From the NCBI RefSeq assembly GCF_000706765.1, contig NZ_CP006018.1:1054001-1118000 (forward strand): a DNA stretch of 64,000 bases, written 5' to 3'. Numbering within the stretch: the stretch's first letter is position 1; the number at the start of each line of letters is the position of its first letter. Both the position numbers and the translations under genes were made by a program. The stretch is from Bifidobacterium [indicum] DSM 20214 = LMG 11587. GTDB taxonomy: Bacteria; Actinomycetota; Actinomycetes; Actinomycetales; Bifidobacteriaceae. Positions 34,677 through 45,465 of the stretch are shown piece by piece. Below the pieces are notes generated by a model. The model saw only the letters and a program-made list of their open reading frames with translations, made no database searches and was not told the origin of the DNA.

Positions 34677-35420
34677 TCAGGCGGCACGGAGCTCATCTAT
34701 GAAGGACTCGGGCAACTTGCCCACCACACAATCAGCCATGCGTCGATAGCCTTCACGCCCAGGATGGAAGTGATCGATACCCCAGAAGTCCTCCTGGTCC
34801 GTACCGACATCGTCATGAGTGGCATCCACGTAGGTCACACCCGCCCGGGCACAGACCTCCTTGCTGATCGCGGTCTGCCGGTCGATCCGCCGCTCCACCT
34901 CAGCCCGCAGGGCCTTGCCCAGGGCGGGATCGCGATAGAGCTGGCCCGAACTGAGGACCAGGACCCGGTTCCCCTTGGACTTGGCCTCTTCGATGGTGGC
35001 GTCCAGATCGGTCCGCCATTCATCCCAGGACCTATTGGCCATGATGTCATTGGAACCGGCGCAAACCACCAGAAGGTCGGCATGGCCGGTGAAGCCCGGA
35101 AGAAGCCGGTAACGCACCCGCCGGATGGTGGCCCCCAGCCGACCGTGAGCCGACCATTGCACCGATCTGCCCATACGTGATGCCAGTGCCTGTGCGATGG
35201 CGGGAATGAATCCCTGGTTTTGATCCGTAACGCCACATCCGACCGCCATGGAGTCTCCAATGGCGACCAAGGTCAGCGGACCGGCCCCGGAATGGTGGAT
35301 ATCCGACCCCTCCGGCACCGAACAGATCCCTTGGCGTTCCCCCGCCGGTTCCGCCGCCAACTTCACATGATGCTTGGCCCACCAGGCCTCGACCAGCACC
35401 ACCGGGTTCATACCTACCAC
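34677..35420 (-). CDS. SGNH/GDSL-family hydrolase
   Basis: 247 aa. Block I AIGDSMAVGCG (Ser nucleophile), block III CAGSNDIMAN, and block V WGIDHFHPGREGY (Asp-x-x-His) are all present. No signal peptide is evident, so it is probably cytoplasmic, acting as an esterase or lipase-like enzyme. A GTG (35420, after AGGGAAGG) or ATG (35411) may start it. It lies between argH and tyrS on the same strand. Substrate unknown. Confidence 0.85.
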   Translation of the reverse strand: MVGMNPVVLVEAWWAKHHVKLAAEPAGERQGICSVPEGSDIHHSGAGPLTLVAIGDSMAVGCGVTDQNQGFIPAIAQALASRMGRSVQWSAHGRLGATIRRVRYRLLPGFTGHADLLVVCAGSNDIMANRSWDEWRTDLDATIEEAKSKGNRVLVLSSGQLYRDPALGKALRAEVERRIDRQTAISKEVCARAGVTYVDATHDDVGTDQEDFWGIDHFHPGREGYRRMADCVVGKLPESFIDELRAA

Positions 35421-35533
35421 TGCCTTCCCTTGAAAATCAAGGAATCAGCGGACCCACAGACCACACAGATGGCCGGAGCCCGCCTCACCTTATATACCGA
35501 GATGGCATTGTATCTCAGGCGACAGGCCCAGAC

Positions 35534-37024
35534 TCACCGGGGAGAATGGTGGACGGGGCCATCCGAAGTCGACCTGGCGAATTGTTCAAGGTCATCCAGG
35601 AGCTTCCCGGCCTCCCCCATCTGCTCCGCCACACGTCCGGGCGAGGTGCCACCGCGACCATTCCTGGCCTGTACGGAACCAGCCGCGGAGAGAACCTCGC
35701 GCACCTTCGGAGCCTGGTCGTCCGGCAGGTAGTTCCGGAATTCCCGGATGAAGTCCTGATCGGTCAGATCCCAAAGCTCGCAGCCCCTCCCCTCTGCCAG
35801 CTTGACGCAGGCCCCGGAGAGTTCGTGGGCATGCCTGAAGGGAACGCCCTGCTTGACCAGCCATTCGGCCAGGTCGGTGGCCAAGGCGAACCCTGTGGGA
35901 GCCTGGTCCTCAAGCCTGTTCTTGTTGAAGGTCAGGGTGGCGATCATCCCCGTGAAGGCCGGCAGGAGCACCTCCAAGGTATCGACCTGGTCGAAGACCG
36001 CCTCCTTGTCTTCCTGAAGGTCCCGGGCATAGGCTGTGGGCAGCCCCTTCAAGGTGGCCATAAGACCTGTCAGATCACCGATCAGACGGCCGGCCTTCCC
36101 CCTGGCCAACTCTGCGATGTCGGGGTTCTTTTTCTGCGGCATGATCGATGAACCGGTCGAGTAGGCATCGTCCAGGCGGACGAAGGCGAACTCCTGGGTG
36201 TTCCAGATGATGACCTCCTCTGCCAGACGGGAGACATCCACCCCAACCATGGCTGCGATGAAGGAGAACTCGGCCACGACGTCCCTGGCGGACGTTCCGT
36301 CGATGGAGTTGGCACTGACCCTGGAGAATCCGAGCTCATGTGCCACGGCCTCGGGGTCCAGGCCGAGGGTGTTTCCGGCCAGGGCACCCGACCCGTACGG
36401 ACTGGCATCAGCCCGTTTATCCCAGTCCACCAGTCGTTCCAAGTCGCGAATCAGGGGCCAGACGTGTGCCAGGAGCTGGTGTGACAGGAGGACGGGCTGG
36501 GCATGCTGCATATGGGTCCGTCCAGGCATGACCGTGGATCCGGCCTTTCGGCACTGGTCCATCAGAGCCCGGGCCAGTGCCAGAATCTGCCCGGCCACGA
36601 TACGGGCATGACGGCGCAGCCAGATGCGAATCAGGGCCGCTATCTGGTCGTTCCGCGAGCGGCCGGCACGCAGTTTCCCACCCAGCTGGTCGCCTGCCAG
36701 GGCAATCAGACCACGTTCAAGGGCTGTGGCCTCGTCTTCATCGGACTCGTTGGGGGTGAAGGCTCCTGAATCAACCTGATCCTGGAGTCGGTCCAGTACC
36801 TCCTCCATGGTCTTCAGCTCTTCCGAGGTGAGGAGACCGGCTCCGGCCAAGGCCCTGGCATGGGCACGTGAACCTGCCAGGTCGTCATCGGCCAGCCGCC
36901 AGTCGAACTGGGTCGACTTGCTGAGTCTGGCAAGCTCCGGCGAAGGCCCGGAACTGAACCGCCCGCCCCAAAGGGCCATTCCCTGGTCCTGGGGACTCTT
37001 CGCGTCCTGATTAGCCTCTTGCAT
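35534..37024 (-). CDS. argH: Argininosuccinate lyase
   Basis: 496 aa from ATG 37024 (GAGGAG in front). [18 protein letters not shown] opens the enzyme proper, and the fumarase/lyase superfamily signature is [11 protein letters not shown]. Cleaves argininosuccinate to arginine and fumarate, the last step of arginine synthesis. Last gene of the arg cluster, 77 bp after argG. The ~15-residue Gln/Asn-rich extension before MALWGG is short and probably untemplated by function. Confidence 0.97.
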   Translation of the reverse strand: MQEANQDAKSPQDQGMALWGGRFSSGPSPELARLSKSTQFDWRLADDDLAGSRAHARALAGAGLLTSEELKTMEEVLDRLQDQVDSGAFTPNESDEDEATALERGLIALAGDQLGGKLRAGRSRNDQIAALIRIWLRRHARIVAGQILALARALMDQCRKAGSTVMPGRTHMQHAQPVLLSHQLLAHVWPLIRDLERLVDWDKRADASPYGSGALAGNTLGLDPEAVAHELGFSRVSANSIDGTSARDVVAEFSFIAAMVGVDVSRLAEEVIIWNTQEFAFVRLDDAYSTGSSIMPQKKNPDIAELARGKAGRLIGDLTGLMATLKGLPTAYARDLQEDKEAVFDQVDTLEVLLPAFTGMIATLTFNKNRLEDQAPTGFALATDLAEWLVKQGVPFRHAHELSGACVKLAEGRGCELWDLTDQDFIREFRNYLPDDQAPKVREVLSAAGSVQARNGRGGTSPGRVAEQMGEAGKLLDDLEQFARSTSDGPVHHSPR

Positions 37025-37101
37025 CTCTTCTCCTCTTCCCTGCACCCGCAAGCCATGACCACCCTCCTGCGAGCGCACCCCTGTTCCTGTTCCGGGTCCC
37101 T

Positions 37102-38340
37102 TTACTCGACGGCTTGCCCGGGCACCTCAACACCCTTGCCGAAGCGTACGTCCCTGGCGGCGGCGACCCTGTCAGGCAGACCGTAGATCTCGATGAACCC
37201 GTTGGAGGCGTTCTGGTCGAAGCTGTCTCCGGATTCGTATGTGGCAAGGCTGTAGTCGTACAGGGAGGTGTCGGAGCGCCGCCCGGTCACCACAGCCCTC
37301 CCGCCGTGCAGAATCATACGAATCTGGCCGCTGACATACTCCTGGGTCTCCTCGATGAAGGCGTTCAGGGACCTGACCGCAGGCGAGAACCACTGCGCAT
37401 CGTAAACAAGCTCTCCCCACCGCTTGTCGATGTCGCGCTTGATCCGGTGCTGCTCACGTTCGAGGCAGCAGTTCTCCAACTCCTGGTGGGCGGTAATCAG
37501 GGCGATGGCGCCCGGTGCCTCATAGAGTTCCCGGGATTTGATACCGACCAGACGGTCCTCGATCAGATCGACCCGTCCGATACCCTGGGCACCTGCACGT
37601 CGGTTCATCTCCTCGATGGCCTGAAGGGGGGTCACCTCCCTGCCGTCAATCCTGACCGGAATGCCCTTCTCGAAGTCGATGGTGACCTCATCCTCGACCG
37701 GGGGGAAGGCCGGATCCTCGGTGTATGAGTAGACGTCCTTGGTGGGACCATTCCAGGGGTCCTCCAGATAGCCGGTTTCGATGGCCCGCCCCCAGACGTT
37801 CTGGTCTATGGAGTAGGGGCTCTTCTCGGTCTGCTCGATGGGAAGGTTGTGCTCCTTGGCGTAGGCAATCTCCACATCTCGCATCAGCCCCAGATCCCGA
37901 ATCGGGCTGATGGCCTTGATGGTCGGGTCTATCGACATGATCGATACCTCGAAACGGACCTGGTCATTCCCCTTGCCGGTGCAACCGTGGGCGATGGTGT
38001 CGGCCCCGAACTGGTGGGCGGCCCTGACCAGGTGCTTGGTGATCAGGGGCCTGGAAATGGCGGATACCAGCGGGTAGACGCCCTCATACATGGCATTGGC
38101 CTTCAGGGCCATCATGCAGTACTCCGAGGCGAACTCGTCACGGGCATCGACGATGTAGGACTCCACAGCCCCACAGTCCAGGGCCCGCTTCTTGATGGTC
38201 TGGAGGCGCTCCCCGCCCTGACCAACATCCAAGGAGACGGCCACCACGTCCTTACCGGTGCGCTCCTTCAGGTAGGGGATGGCCACCGAGGTGTCCAGAC
38301 CGCCCGAATAGGCAAGTACAATGCGGTTTTTCTCACTCAT
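37102..38340 (-). CDS. argG: Argininosuccinate synthase
   Basis: 412 aa from ATG 38340. ATP-pyrophosphatase P-loop [16 protein letters not shown], then [14 protein letters not shown], the citrulline/aspartate-binding signature. Joins citrulline and aspartate using ATP. A longer frame to 38406 has no ribosome-binding site. It lies 109 bp downstream of argR and 77 bp upstream of argH. Confidence 0.97.
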   Translation of the reverse strand: MSEKNRIVLAYSGGLDTSVAIPYLKERTGKDVVAVSLDVGQGGERLQTIKKRALDCGAVESYIVDARDEFASEYCMMALKANAMYEGVYPLVSAISRPLITKHLVRAAHQFGADTIAHGCTGKGNDQVRFEVSIMSIDPTIKAISPIRDLGLMRDVEIAYAKEHNLPIEQTEKSPYSIDQNVWGRAIETGYLEDPWNGPTKDVYSYTEDPAFPPVEDEVTIDFEKGIPVRIDGREVTPLQAIEEMNRRAGAQGIGRVDLIEDRLVGIKSRELYEAPGAIALITAHQELENCCLEREQHRIKRDIDKRWGELVYDAQWFSPAVRSLNAFIEETQEYVSGQIRMILHGGRAVVTGRRSDTSLYDYSLATYESGDSFDQNASNGFIEIYGLPDRVAAARDVRFGKGVEVPGQAVE

Positions 38341-38449
38341 GACTCTGCTTCTTTCCTTGGTGCTTGTTTGGCTTGACGATTCTTCTGCGCGCACGGTTCC
38401 CTGCATCGACCTGCCGGCCGCGTGGCTCGGTCACTGCTCCGATGCCCCC

Positions 38450-38983
38450 TCAGGCGGAGGGAGAGTCCTCACCCGAGGTGATGGAGAGAAGCCAGTCTGC
38501 ACGACTCTTGGCGCTGGCCTCATCCGCGGCGATGATCAGGACCGTATCGTCCCCTGCGATGGTGCCCAGGATGCCCTCCAGGGGCTGCCGATCCAAGGCG
38601 GAGGCCGCATACTGGGCCGCACCCGCCGGCGTTCTGACCACCAGGAGGTTCTTGGCCTGCACCACCGAAGTAATCAGACCGGTCAGGACCTTGGAGAGAT
38701 AAAGGTCGGTCTTGTTCTCCGATCCGGCATCAATTCCGACCGGCACCCCCGCCTCCAGGGCGGACTGGTCTGTGGCGTCGGGAATCCAATAGGCCATGGT
38801 TCCGTCGGGGTAGCGCAGTTTGGTGGCATGCAGGTCATCAAGATCACGACTCAGGGTTGCCTGGGTCACATCGATCTGCTGCTCCTCAAGAATGTCGGCC
38901 AACTGTTGTTGGGAATTGACACGGGTACGGGCCAGAGCCTGCCGGATGGCATCCAGGCGGGCCACCTTGGAAGTCGGCCTCAT
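38450..38983 (-). CDS. argR: Arginine repressor
   Basis: 177 aa from ATG 38983, overlapping the argF stop (ATGA); a GTG at 38989 is also possible. Winged HTH SQQQLADILEEQQIDVTQATLSRDLDDL; the C-terminal arginine-binding and hexamerisation domain has GTIAGDDTVLIIAADE, with the Asp pair that contacts L-arginine. It binds ARG boxes, two of which lie before argC (44641-44674), so the gene is under its own feedback. Confidence 0.95.
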   Translation of the reverse strand: MRPTSKVARLDAIRQALARTRVNSQQQLADILEEQQIDVTQATLSRDLDDLHATKLRYPDGTMAYWIPDATDQSALEAGVPVGIDAGSENKTDLYLSKVLTGLITSVVQAKNLLVVRTPAGAAQYAASALDRQPLEGILGTIAGDDTVLIIAADEASAKSRADWLLSITSGEDSPSA

Positions 38984-39957
38984 CGGCACACCCCCTCAAT
39001 CAGGTCCATCCGCCCGGTGGACTGGGCCACCAGCCAGGTCAGGAGCGCTTTCTGTGCATGGAGCCGGTTCTCCGCCTCATCCCAGACCACGGATCTTGGG
39101 CCGTCAATGACATCGGCGGTCACCTCCTTGCCCCGATATGCCGGCAGGCAGTGCTGGAAGAGGGCATCCGGTTTGGTCTTGTCCATCAGCGAGGCATTGA
39201 CCTGGTAGTCCCAGAAAGGCTTGGACCTGGTTGCGGCCTGGTCCTCCTCCCCCATCGACACCCAGGTATCGGTGAAAACGCAGTCCGCCTGGTCGACAGC
39301 CTGGACCGGGTCGGTGGTGACCAGGATGGATCCCCCGTTCTGCTCGGCCAGGGCGCTGGCCTCTTCGACGATGCCCGGGTCAGGCAGGAAACCGTTGGGA
39401 CCGGCCACCCTGACATGCATCCCGGCGACCGCCCCACCGAGCAAGTACGAGTTGGACATGTTGTTGGCAGCGTCGCCCAGATAGGCAATGGTCATCCCTG
39501 GCAGGGCATCCACCCCACCCCGGTGCTGGGCCAGGGTCAGGAAGTCGGCCAATATCTGGCAGGGATGGAAGGAATCGGTCAAGGCGTTGACCACGGGCAC
39601 GGTGGATTCCGCCGCCATGGTCTCCACCCGATCCTGCCCGAAGGTGCGCCAGACGATGGCGGATGTCATCCGGGTCAGGACCCGGGCCGTATCCGCCACA
39701 GGTTCGCCCCTACCCAGCTGGGAACCGTCCTTGTCGATGACCAGGGGGTATCCACCCAACTCGGCAACCCCAACGGAGAAGCTGGACCTGGTACGCGTGC
39801 TGGGCTTGTCGAAGATGACGGCCACGGCCTGGGGGCCTTCGAATGGGCGGGCCAGATACCTGTCCTGACGGAAGGCCAGACCCAGTTTCAATACCTCCGC
39901 CTGCTCGTCATGGCTCAAATCGTCGTCCCTGAGCATGTGCCTCAGTCTGTCTGCCAT
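38980..39957 (-). CDS. argF: Ornithine carbamoyltransferase
   Basis: 325 aa; GGAGGAAACC ribosome-binding site. Carbamoyl-phosphate site FDKPSTRTRSSFSVG, ornithine site DSFHPCQILADFLT, and the C-terminal HCLPAYRGKEV with the catalytic Cys. Converts ornithine and carbamoyl phosphate to citrulline. Its stop overlaps the argR start. A 102-bp gap separates it from argD. Confidence 0.97.
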   Translation of the reverse strand: MADRLRHMLRDDDLSHDEQAEVLKLGLAFRQDRYLARPFEGPQAVAVIFDKPSTRTRSSFSVGVAELGGYPLVIDKDGSQLGRGEPVADTARVLTRMTSAIVWRTFGQDRVETMAAESTVPVVNALTDSFHPCQILADFLTLAQHRGGVDALPGMTIAYLGDAANNMSNSYLLGGAVAGMHVRVAGPNGFLPDPGIVEEASALAEQNGGSILVTTDPVQAVDQADCVFTDTWVSMGEEDQAATRSKPFWDYQVNASLMDKTKPDALFQHCLPAYRGKEVTADVIDGPRSVVWDEAENRLHAQKALLTWLVAQSTGRMDLIEGVCR

Positions 39958-40059
39958 CGGTTTCCTCCGTTTCCTTTCCGCATGTTTCCATTAGCCTTGA
40001 TGCACCTGCAGCGAACGGCGGGCGCTGCCCGCCCTTCCTGAAATGCCGGTCGGCACCAA

Positions 40060-41379
40060 TCAATCATCAGGTAAATCACCGGGTACCTGGGCCAGAATAC
40101 CGACAGCCTGGTCTATATCGCCCGGACCGATGATCAGGGGCGGTGCCAGGCGTATGGCATCGGGAGCCACGGCATTGACAATCAGCCCGTGGTCAAGAGC
40201 CCAGGATGCCAGGGCATGAGAGCAGGGATGGCTCAGCTGGACCGCATCCAAGAGCCCCCTCCCCCGGGTGCCGACGTAGAGTGGGTTCCCCGTATCCGCC
40301 ATTCCCTGACGCAGCCGATTGCCGGCCGCCCGGGCATTCTCAAGAAGACCCTCGTTCTGAATCGTATCGAGCGTGGCCAACCCCAGTGCTGAGGCCAGGG
40401 GGTTTCCGGCGAAGGTGGACCCATGCAGGCCCGGAGCGAGCAGATCGGACAGCTCCTGCCCGAAGGCGATTACACCCCCCATGGGAAAACCGCCGGCCAC
40501 CCCCTTGGCGAAGGTCACCAGGTCCGGTCTGACTCCTCCGGACAGGGTCGGGTCCTGGAAGGCGAACCAGTATCCGGTTCTACCCATGCCTGTCTGGACC
40601 TCGTCAACAACCATCACGGCTTGGTGGTCATTGCAGAGGCTGCGCACCGCGGAAACATAAGCCGGGTCAAGTGGCCTGACCCCGGCTTCGCCTTGGATCA
40701 GCTCCATGATGACGGCTGCGACCGGTCCCCCGGCCGTGTCCGCGAAAACCGACTCCATGGCATCGATGTCTCCGGCAGGAACGAACTCCACACCTGGGAC
40801 CAGGGGGGTGAATGGCTCCCGGATACCCGGTTTCCAGGTGACGCTCAGAGACCCCATACTGCGCCCGTGAAATCCCCTGGTCAGGGCGACGATTCTGCCT
40901 GGCCCGCCGCCTTTCCCGGACAGCATGCCGACGCCATGGAGCCGGGCCATCTTGAGTGCGGCCTCATTGGCCTCGGTTCCCGAATTGGCGAAGTAGACAT
41001 GGGAACCCTCCGGCGCCCCGGATATGGCCAGGAGGCGTTCGGCCAGCTCGATCTGCGGCCTGGAGGCGAAGTAGTTGCTGATATGGGCCATGCGGGAGGC
41101 CTGGTCCTCCAACGCCCTGTTCCAGGCGGGGTGGGCATACCCCACGGAGTTGACGGCGATCCCGGCCATCATATCCAGGTAGCGATTCCCATCCAGGTCC
41201 CAGATGTGGACACCTTGACCATGGTCCATGACCCTTGCCGGACTGCCAAAGACATTCATGTGGGTATGGCCGTAACGCTCCAGCCAGTCCCGGCTGCAGG
41301 GACCGACCGGGGTTTCAACCAAGGCACAGGCGGCCTTCCCCGTCTGCCCTGTTCCGGCCTTACTCGCCCCGGTGGTCAT
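40060..41379 (-). CDS. argD: Acetylornithine aminotransferase
   Basis: 439 aa. Class III aminotransferase: [16 protein letters not shown], the signature [19 protein letters not shown] and the PLP-binding Lys in [16 protein letters not shown]. Transfers the amino group from glutamate to N-acetylglutamate semialdehyde. The start lies within the last 20 bp of argB, so it is translationally coupled to it. Confidence 0.97.
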   Translation of the reverse strand: MTTGASKAGTGQTGKAACALVETPVGPCSRDWLERYGHTHMNVFGSPARVMDHGQGVHIWDLDGNRYLDMMAGIAVNSVGYAHPAWNRALEDQASRMAHISNYFASRPQIELAERLLAISGAPEGSHVYFANSGTEANEAALKMARLHGVGMLSGKGGGPGRIVALTRGFHGRSMGSLSVTWKPGIREPFTPLVPGVEFVPAGDIDAMESVFADTAGGPVAAVIMELIQGEAGVRPLDPAYVSAVRSLCNDHQAVMVVDEVQTGMGRTGYWFAFQDPTLSGGVRPDLVTFAKGVAGGFPMGGVIAFGQELSDLLAPGLHGSTFAGNPLASALGLATLDTIQNEGLLENARAAGNRLRQGMADTGNPLYVGTRGRGLLDAVQLSHPCSHALASWALDHGLIVNAVAPDAIRLAPPLIIGPGDIDQAVGILAQVPGDLPDD

Positions 41380-42316
41380 GGGTCCCCCTCATTCTTATGC
41401 CGTCGCCGGGAACCACCATGGTCCCGATGCCGTTCTTGGTGAAAATCTCATTGAGAATGGAGTGGGGTCGGCGCCCGTCAATGATGTGGGCCTCCTCCAC
41501 CCCGCCCCGGACCGCCTGGACACAGGCTTCAAGTTTCGGCCTCATTCCGGCCTGCATCCGGTCCATCACCTCTTCAAGATAGTCGGTGCCGATGCTGGAG
41601 ACCAGGGATTCCTTCTTGGGCCACTCCCGGTAGAGCCCCTCCACATTGGTGAGGATGACAAGCTTCCGCGCACCCAGTGCCGAAGCCAGGGCACCTGCCG
41701 CTGCATCGGCGTTGACGTTCAGTACCTGGGTCGGATCGTTTTCATCGGGAGCCACCGAAGAGACCACGGGAATTCTCCCGGCCTCAATCAGGTCCTCTAC
41801 GGCGGAGGCATCCACACCAACCACCTCACCGACCAGTCCCACGTCGACGGGCTTACCGTCAACCAGGGGCCGGCACCGGCTGGCCGAAAAGAGGGAGGCA
41901 TCCTCTCCGGAAAGTCCCACCGCAAGGGGACCGTGGGTGTTTATCAGACCGACCAGATCCCGAGAGACCTGCCCGGTCAGGACCATCCGCACCACTTCCA
42001 TGGTCTCAGGGGTGGTGACCCGCAGACCACCGCGGAAGACGGATTCGATTCCCAGAGCGTCAAGCATCCGGGTAATCTGCGGGCCTCCTCCATGGACGAC
42101 CACGGGATGCATCCCTACCTGGCGAAGGAAGACCATGTCCTGGGCGAAGCACCGTTTCAGGTGCTCGTCCACCATGGCGTTCCCGCCGTATTTGACAACA
42201 ATCCGCTGGCCACTGAACTCCTCCAGCCAGGGCAGGGCCTCTATCAGGACCTCCGCCTTCCGGTCATCATCCAGATCGGCATGGATTCCGGTCTGCAAAT
42301 CCGGCAGTCCACCCAT
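41360..42316 (-). CDS. argB: Acetylglutamate kinase
   Basis: 318 aa from ATG 42316, chosen for the strong AAGGAGG directly in front; an in-frame ATG at 42367 overlaps the argJ stop (TGATG) and would add 17 residues. [19 protein letters not shown] and the [19 protein letters not shown] segments are family signatures. Phosphorylates N-acetylglutamate and is usually feedback-inhibited by arginine in organisms with a cyclic pathway. Confidence 0.96.
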   Translation of the reverse strand: MGGLPDLQTGIHADLDDDRKAEVLIEALPWLEEFSGQRIVVKYGGNAMVDEHLKRCFAQDMVFLRQVGMHPVVVHGGGPQITRMLDALGIESVFRGGLRVTTPETMEVVRMVLTGQVSRDLVGLINTHGPLAVGLSGEDASLFSASRCRPLVDGKPVDVGLVGEVVGVDASAVEDLIEAGRIPVVSSVAPDENDPTQVLNVNADAAAGALASALGARKLVILTNVEGLYREWPKKESLVSSIGTDYLEEVMDRMQAGMRPKLEACVQAVRGGVEEAHIIDGRRPHSILNEIFTKNGIGTMVVPGDGIRMRGTHDHRGE

Positions 42317-42366
42317 CGCCCCCTCCTTCGATTCGGTGATCGTCCCCAAGGTTCCGCCCTCCACCA

Positions 42367-43536
42367 TCAGCTGGTGTAGTCGGCATTGATGGCAACATAA
42401 TCGTGTGTCAGGTCATCGGTCCACACATCGGCCTGGGCCGACCCCTGGTGCAGGTCGATATCGATGTGGACCTCGGGGAGGGTCAGATCCACCAGGTCGG
42501 GGTCCTGACCCGGCTTGCCCCCGTCACATACCCTGATGCCGTTGAAGTCCACACTGACCCGCGCCGGATCGTAGGCCGCCTCGGATTCGGGAACGGTACC
42601 CAGGGAGGAGACCACCCTGCCCCAGTTCGGATCGTTTCCGGCAACGGCACACTTCAGCAGGTTGGACCCCGCCACAGCCCGGGCGCAGGCAAGGGCTCCA
42701 TACTCATCGTCGGCCCCCTGGACACGGATACGTATCTGGTGATGGGCGCCCTCTCCGTCACCGATGATCTGACGGGCCAGGTCGGAGCAAGCGTGGTCGA
42801 GAAGGGCCTGGAACTCCTCCATGTCGGGCCGGACGCCCGAAGCGCCGGATGCCATGAGGAGAACGGTGTCGTTGGTGGACATGCACCCGTCCACGTCTAT
42901 CCGGTTGAAGCTGGTATCGCAGGCCCGTCTGAGGGCGGTCCGCGCCTGGCCTGGATCGAGGACGGCGTCGGTGGTAATCAGGCAGATCATCGTGGCCAGC
43001 TGCGGAGCTATCATCCCCGACCCCTTGACCATGCCGCCCAGCCGGTAGCCCGCCCCGTCGAGGGTGACGGTCTTGCTGGTGGTGTCGGTGGTCATGATGG
43101 CCTTGGCTGCATCGGCGCCGGCATGATCATCCCCGGCCAGGTCGGCATGGGCCTGGTCCACTCCGGAGAGGATGGCATCCAAATGGAGCAGATGACCGAT
43201 GATGCCGGTGGAGCAAATCGCCACCCGTTCCGGTTCCAGCCCCAACAGGCCGGCAGCCTTGATGGCTGTGTTCCTGGTCTGTTCAAGCCCCTCCTGCCCT
43301 GTGCAGGCATTGGCGTTCCCCGAGTTGATGACCACAGCCCCCGCATGGCCGTCGGTCAGGATGCGTTCGGTCCAGATGACCGGTGCCGCCCGGAAACGGT
43401 TCGGCGTGAAGACTCCCACCGCCGTATCCATGGGCCCCTGATTCACAATCATGGTCAGGTTCTTCCGTTCCGATCCGCCTGTCCGATGGGCCTTGGCGGT
43501 CCCTGCCTGGAATCCTGCCGCATACGTCACGCTCAT
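42367..43536 (-). CDS. argJ: Bifunctional ornithine acetyltransferase / N-acetylglutamate synthase
   Basis: 389 aa. [15 protein letters not shown] contains the self-cleavage site; the Thr in ATM becomes the N-terminal nucleophile of the beta chain. [12 protein letters not shown] and CMSTNDTV are family motifs. Transfers acetyl from acetylornithine to glutamate, giving the cyclic arginine pathway and explaining the absence of argE here. Start overlaps the argC stop by ATGA (43533-43536). Confidence 0.96.
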   Translation of the reverse strand: MSVTYAAGFQAGTAKAHRTGGSERKNLTMIVNQGPMDTAVGVFTPNRFRAAPVIWTERILTDGHAGAVVINSGNANACTGQEGLEQTRNTAIKAAGLLGLEPERVAICSTGIIGHLLHLDAILSGVDQAHADLAGDDHAGADAAKAIMTTDTTSKTVTLDGAGYRLGGMVKGSGMIAPQLATMICLITTDAVLDPGQARTALRRACDTSFNRIDVDGCMSTNDTVLLMASGASGVRPDMEEFQALLDHACSDLARQIIGDGEGAHHQIRIRVQGADDEYGALACARAVAGSNLLKCAVAGNDPNWGRVVSSLGTVPESEAAYDPARVSVDFNGIRVCDGGKPGQDPDLVDLTLPEVHIDIDLHQGSAQADVWTDDLTHDYVAINADYTS

Positions 43537-44609
43537 GGTGCCACTCCTATGGTCGTCAATCCCGTCTGTTCAGGTAGGCCCAGGGCCAGATTCATGGATT
43601 GCAAGGCTTGACCGGCGGTTCCCCGGGTCAGGTTGTCAATGGAAGCAAAAGCGATCAGTCGTTGCGCCCGCTTATCCAGCACAACCTGTATCTGGGCCGC
43701 ATTGGATCCCAGCACATCCGCCGTCGAAGGCAGGACCCCCTCAGGCAGGAGCTGGACGAAGGGCTCTCCCGCATAGGCTTCAATCCAGATGGATCGGACT
43801 TCCTCCTCCGACAGGGATGACCCCCTCTCGGTCAGAGGGGCCGATACCGTGGCGAGTATCCCCCGCGACATGGGCACCAGAATCGGGGTGAACCCTAGCT
43901 TGAATTCGGTCCGGACACCATCGGAACCTGCGGCATGTCTGAGGTTCTGAATTATCTCGGGAATATGCCGATGCGCCCCGCCGACCCCGTAGGGATGGGC
44001 TGAATTAAGCGCCTGCGCGGCCAGAAGATCGACCCTGCCCGGGGTCTTCCCCGCTCCGGAATAGGCCACAACCAGATCGGCAACCAGGTCATCGGTCCGA
44101 ACCAGCCCGGCCGATACGGCAGGCTGTATGGCCAGGGTCACTGCGGTTACGTTGCATCCAGGGCCGGCAATCCGGTGGGTCCCGGCCAGACGATCACGCT
44201 GCTTCACGCCTCCGCCGAGCATGAGTTCAGGAAGGCCGTATGACCAGTGATCATGGAAGGGGCCACCATAGTAGTCATTCCAGTCCCCACTGCTTTCCAG
44301 TCGATGGTCAGCCCCCAAATCCACCACCAGGGCTTCAGGATCCAAATCCTCGGCCAGGGCTCCTGAGCGTCCGTGTGGCAGGGCCATGATGATGATGTCG
44401 TGCCCGTTGAGAACGTCGGCCCGGGTCTCCTGTATGGGCATATCAGCCAGGGCCGGGATATGGGGCGAGTGGGATGCGAAGGAGTCCCCCACCGAGGATG
44501 CCCCGGTCAGGGTATCGACCCTGAATGCAGGATGACCACAGAGCAACCGGACCGCTTCGGTTCCGGCATAGCCCGTGGCTCCAGCCACCGCCACCGAGTA
44601 TTCCTTCAT
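43533..44609 (-). CDS. argC: N-acetyl-gamma-glutamyl-phosphate reductase
   Basis: 358 aa from ATG 44609 (GAGGGGGG upstream). NADP fold VAVAGATGYAGTEAVRLL; active-site Cys in IAGPGCNVTAVTLAIQP. Reduces acetylglutamyl phosphate to the semialdehyde. First gene of argCJBDFRGH; two ARG boxes lie 32 to 65 bp upstream of its start codon, so it is the main point of ArgR control. Confidence 0.97.
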   Translation of the reverse strand: MKEYSVAVAGATGYAGTEAVRLLCGHPAFRVDTLTGASSVGDSFASHSPHIPALADMPIQETRADVLNGHDIIIMALPHGRSGALAEDLDPEALVVDLGADHRLESSGDWNDYYGGPFHDHWSYGLPELMLGGGVKQRDRLAGTHRIAGPGCNVTAVTLAIQPAVSAGLVRTDDLVADLVVAYSGAGKTPGRVDLLAAQALNSAHPYGVGGAHRHIPEIIQNLRHAAGSDGVRTEFKLGFTPILVPMSRGILATVSAPLTERGSSLSEEEVRSIWIEAYAGEPFVQLLPEGVLPSTADVLGSNAAQIQVVLDKRAQRLIAFASIDNLTRGTAGQALQSMNLALGLPEQTGLTTIGVAP

Positions 44610-44640
44610 ATCCGCCCCCCTCACCGATCACCAACCATAC

Positions 44641-44674
44641 TACATATTCATGCACGTTATTGCATATTTATGCA
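44641..44674. promoter_or_regulatory. Two ARG boxes (ArgR operators) before argC
   Basis: TACATATTCATGCA (44641-44654) and TGCATATTTATGCA (44661-44674) are near-palindromic ARG-box cores repeated with a 20-bp period, two helical turns, as needed for one ArgR hexamer. They lie immediately upstream of argC, in an otherwise GC-rich region. Confidence 0.85.
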
Positions 44675-44711
44675 GTTCGGCGTGTCGCCCTTGAAATCGG
44701 AGGAATACGAA

Positions 44712-44744
44712 AGGACCGCCCGAACATTGCGTTCGAACGGTCCT
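44712..44744 (-). terminator. Terminator between the DUF4190 gene and argC
   Basis: Arms AGGACCG-cc-CGAAC and GTTCG-aa-CGGTCCT fold with a small internal loop and a 5-nt loop. On the minus strand TTTCGT follows. It should end transcripts coming from pheST/DUF4190 before the arginine operon. Confidence 0.6.
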
Positions 44745-44799
44745 CATCATCACGAACAACCTGCTTAAGGCCGCACCGTGTCGATACGCCTCCGGCCCT

Positions 44800-45441
44800 T
44801 CAGGCGCTCACCCCGTCTGCGCCGCCGGTTCCGACGGTACCACCGGAATCACCTGGCAGGGACGGTATGGCCGACTGAAGCATCTGCCTGGTCAGATCAT
44901 CCACGGAAACCCCGGAAACAACCATCCACAGCCAACCCAGGGTATACAGCACGTTGAGGATGATGGCGGCAAGAGCCAGACCGAATCCCTTCATATGCAG
45001 AACCCGCGTCCGGTAGATGGAGATTCCCCCCAAGACGGCCGACAACAGTGGAACCGGCAGGAACAGGGCCATGACGAAGGAAATAATGGCGTACGGGTCC
45101 CAATGACCATAGCTGGGATTCTGGGCAGGATCATCAAGATCGATACCGTTGACCACATGTCTGGGCCCATTCCCGGGATTGCCCTGGCCATTCATCGTGG
45201 GATACCCGGGTACCCCCTGTCCGACGGATGGCTGACGACCCGCACCCGATGGAGACCCGCTTTCAGACTTATCGGGTTCAGGGTCGGGCTTCCCGAAGAC
45301 ATAAGGGTTCCAGCCCGGGTACTGGTCGGCACGTGCGCCGTATGCCGGCTCCACACGCTGCCCGTACTGGGGCTGGGTCTGGTCGGTCTGACCGGCTTCG
45401 CGGAAGTTCTGACTTCCCTGCTGGTCTTCCATGTCCATCAT
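44800..45441 (-). CDS. DUF4190-type membrane protein
   Basis: 213 aa, AGAGGGG before ATG 45441. Residues 1 to about 110 are a Gln/Pro/Gly/Tyr-rich disordered region (QPQYGQRV, DQYPGWNPYVFG). Two hydrophobic segments follow (IISFVMALFLPVPLLSAVLG and GFGLALAAIILNVLYTLGWL) around RTRVLHMKG, the DUF4190 pattern. A short Gly/Thr-rich tail ends it. Function unknown. It sits between pheT and argC on the same strand. Confidence 0.7.
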   Translation of the reverse strand: MMDMEDQQGSQNFREAGQTDQTQPQYGQRVEPAYGARADQYPGWNPYVFGKPDPEPDKSESGSPSGAGRQPSVGQGVPGYPTMNGQGNPGNGPRHVVNGIDLDDPAQNPSYGHWDPYAIISFVMALFLPVPLLSAVLGGISIYRTRVLHMKGFGLALAAIILNVLYTLGWLWMVVSGVSVDDLTRQMLQSAIPSLPGDSGGTVGTGGADGVSA

Positions 45442-45465
45442 GTCCCCTCTTATCCGTGCTCAGGC

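Noticed and set aside
42403-43611. 402-codon plus-strand ORF opposite argJ
   Set aside because: Shadow of argJ, whose motifs and coupling to argC and argB are clear.
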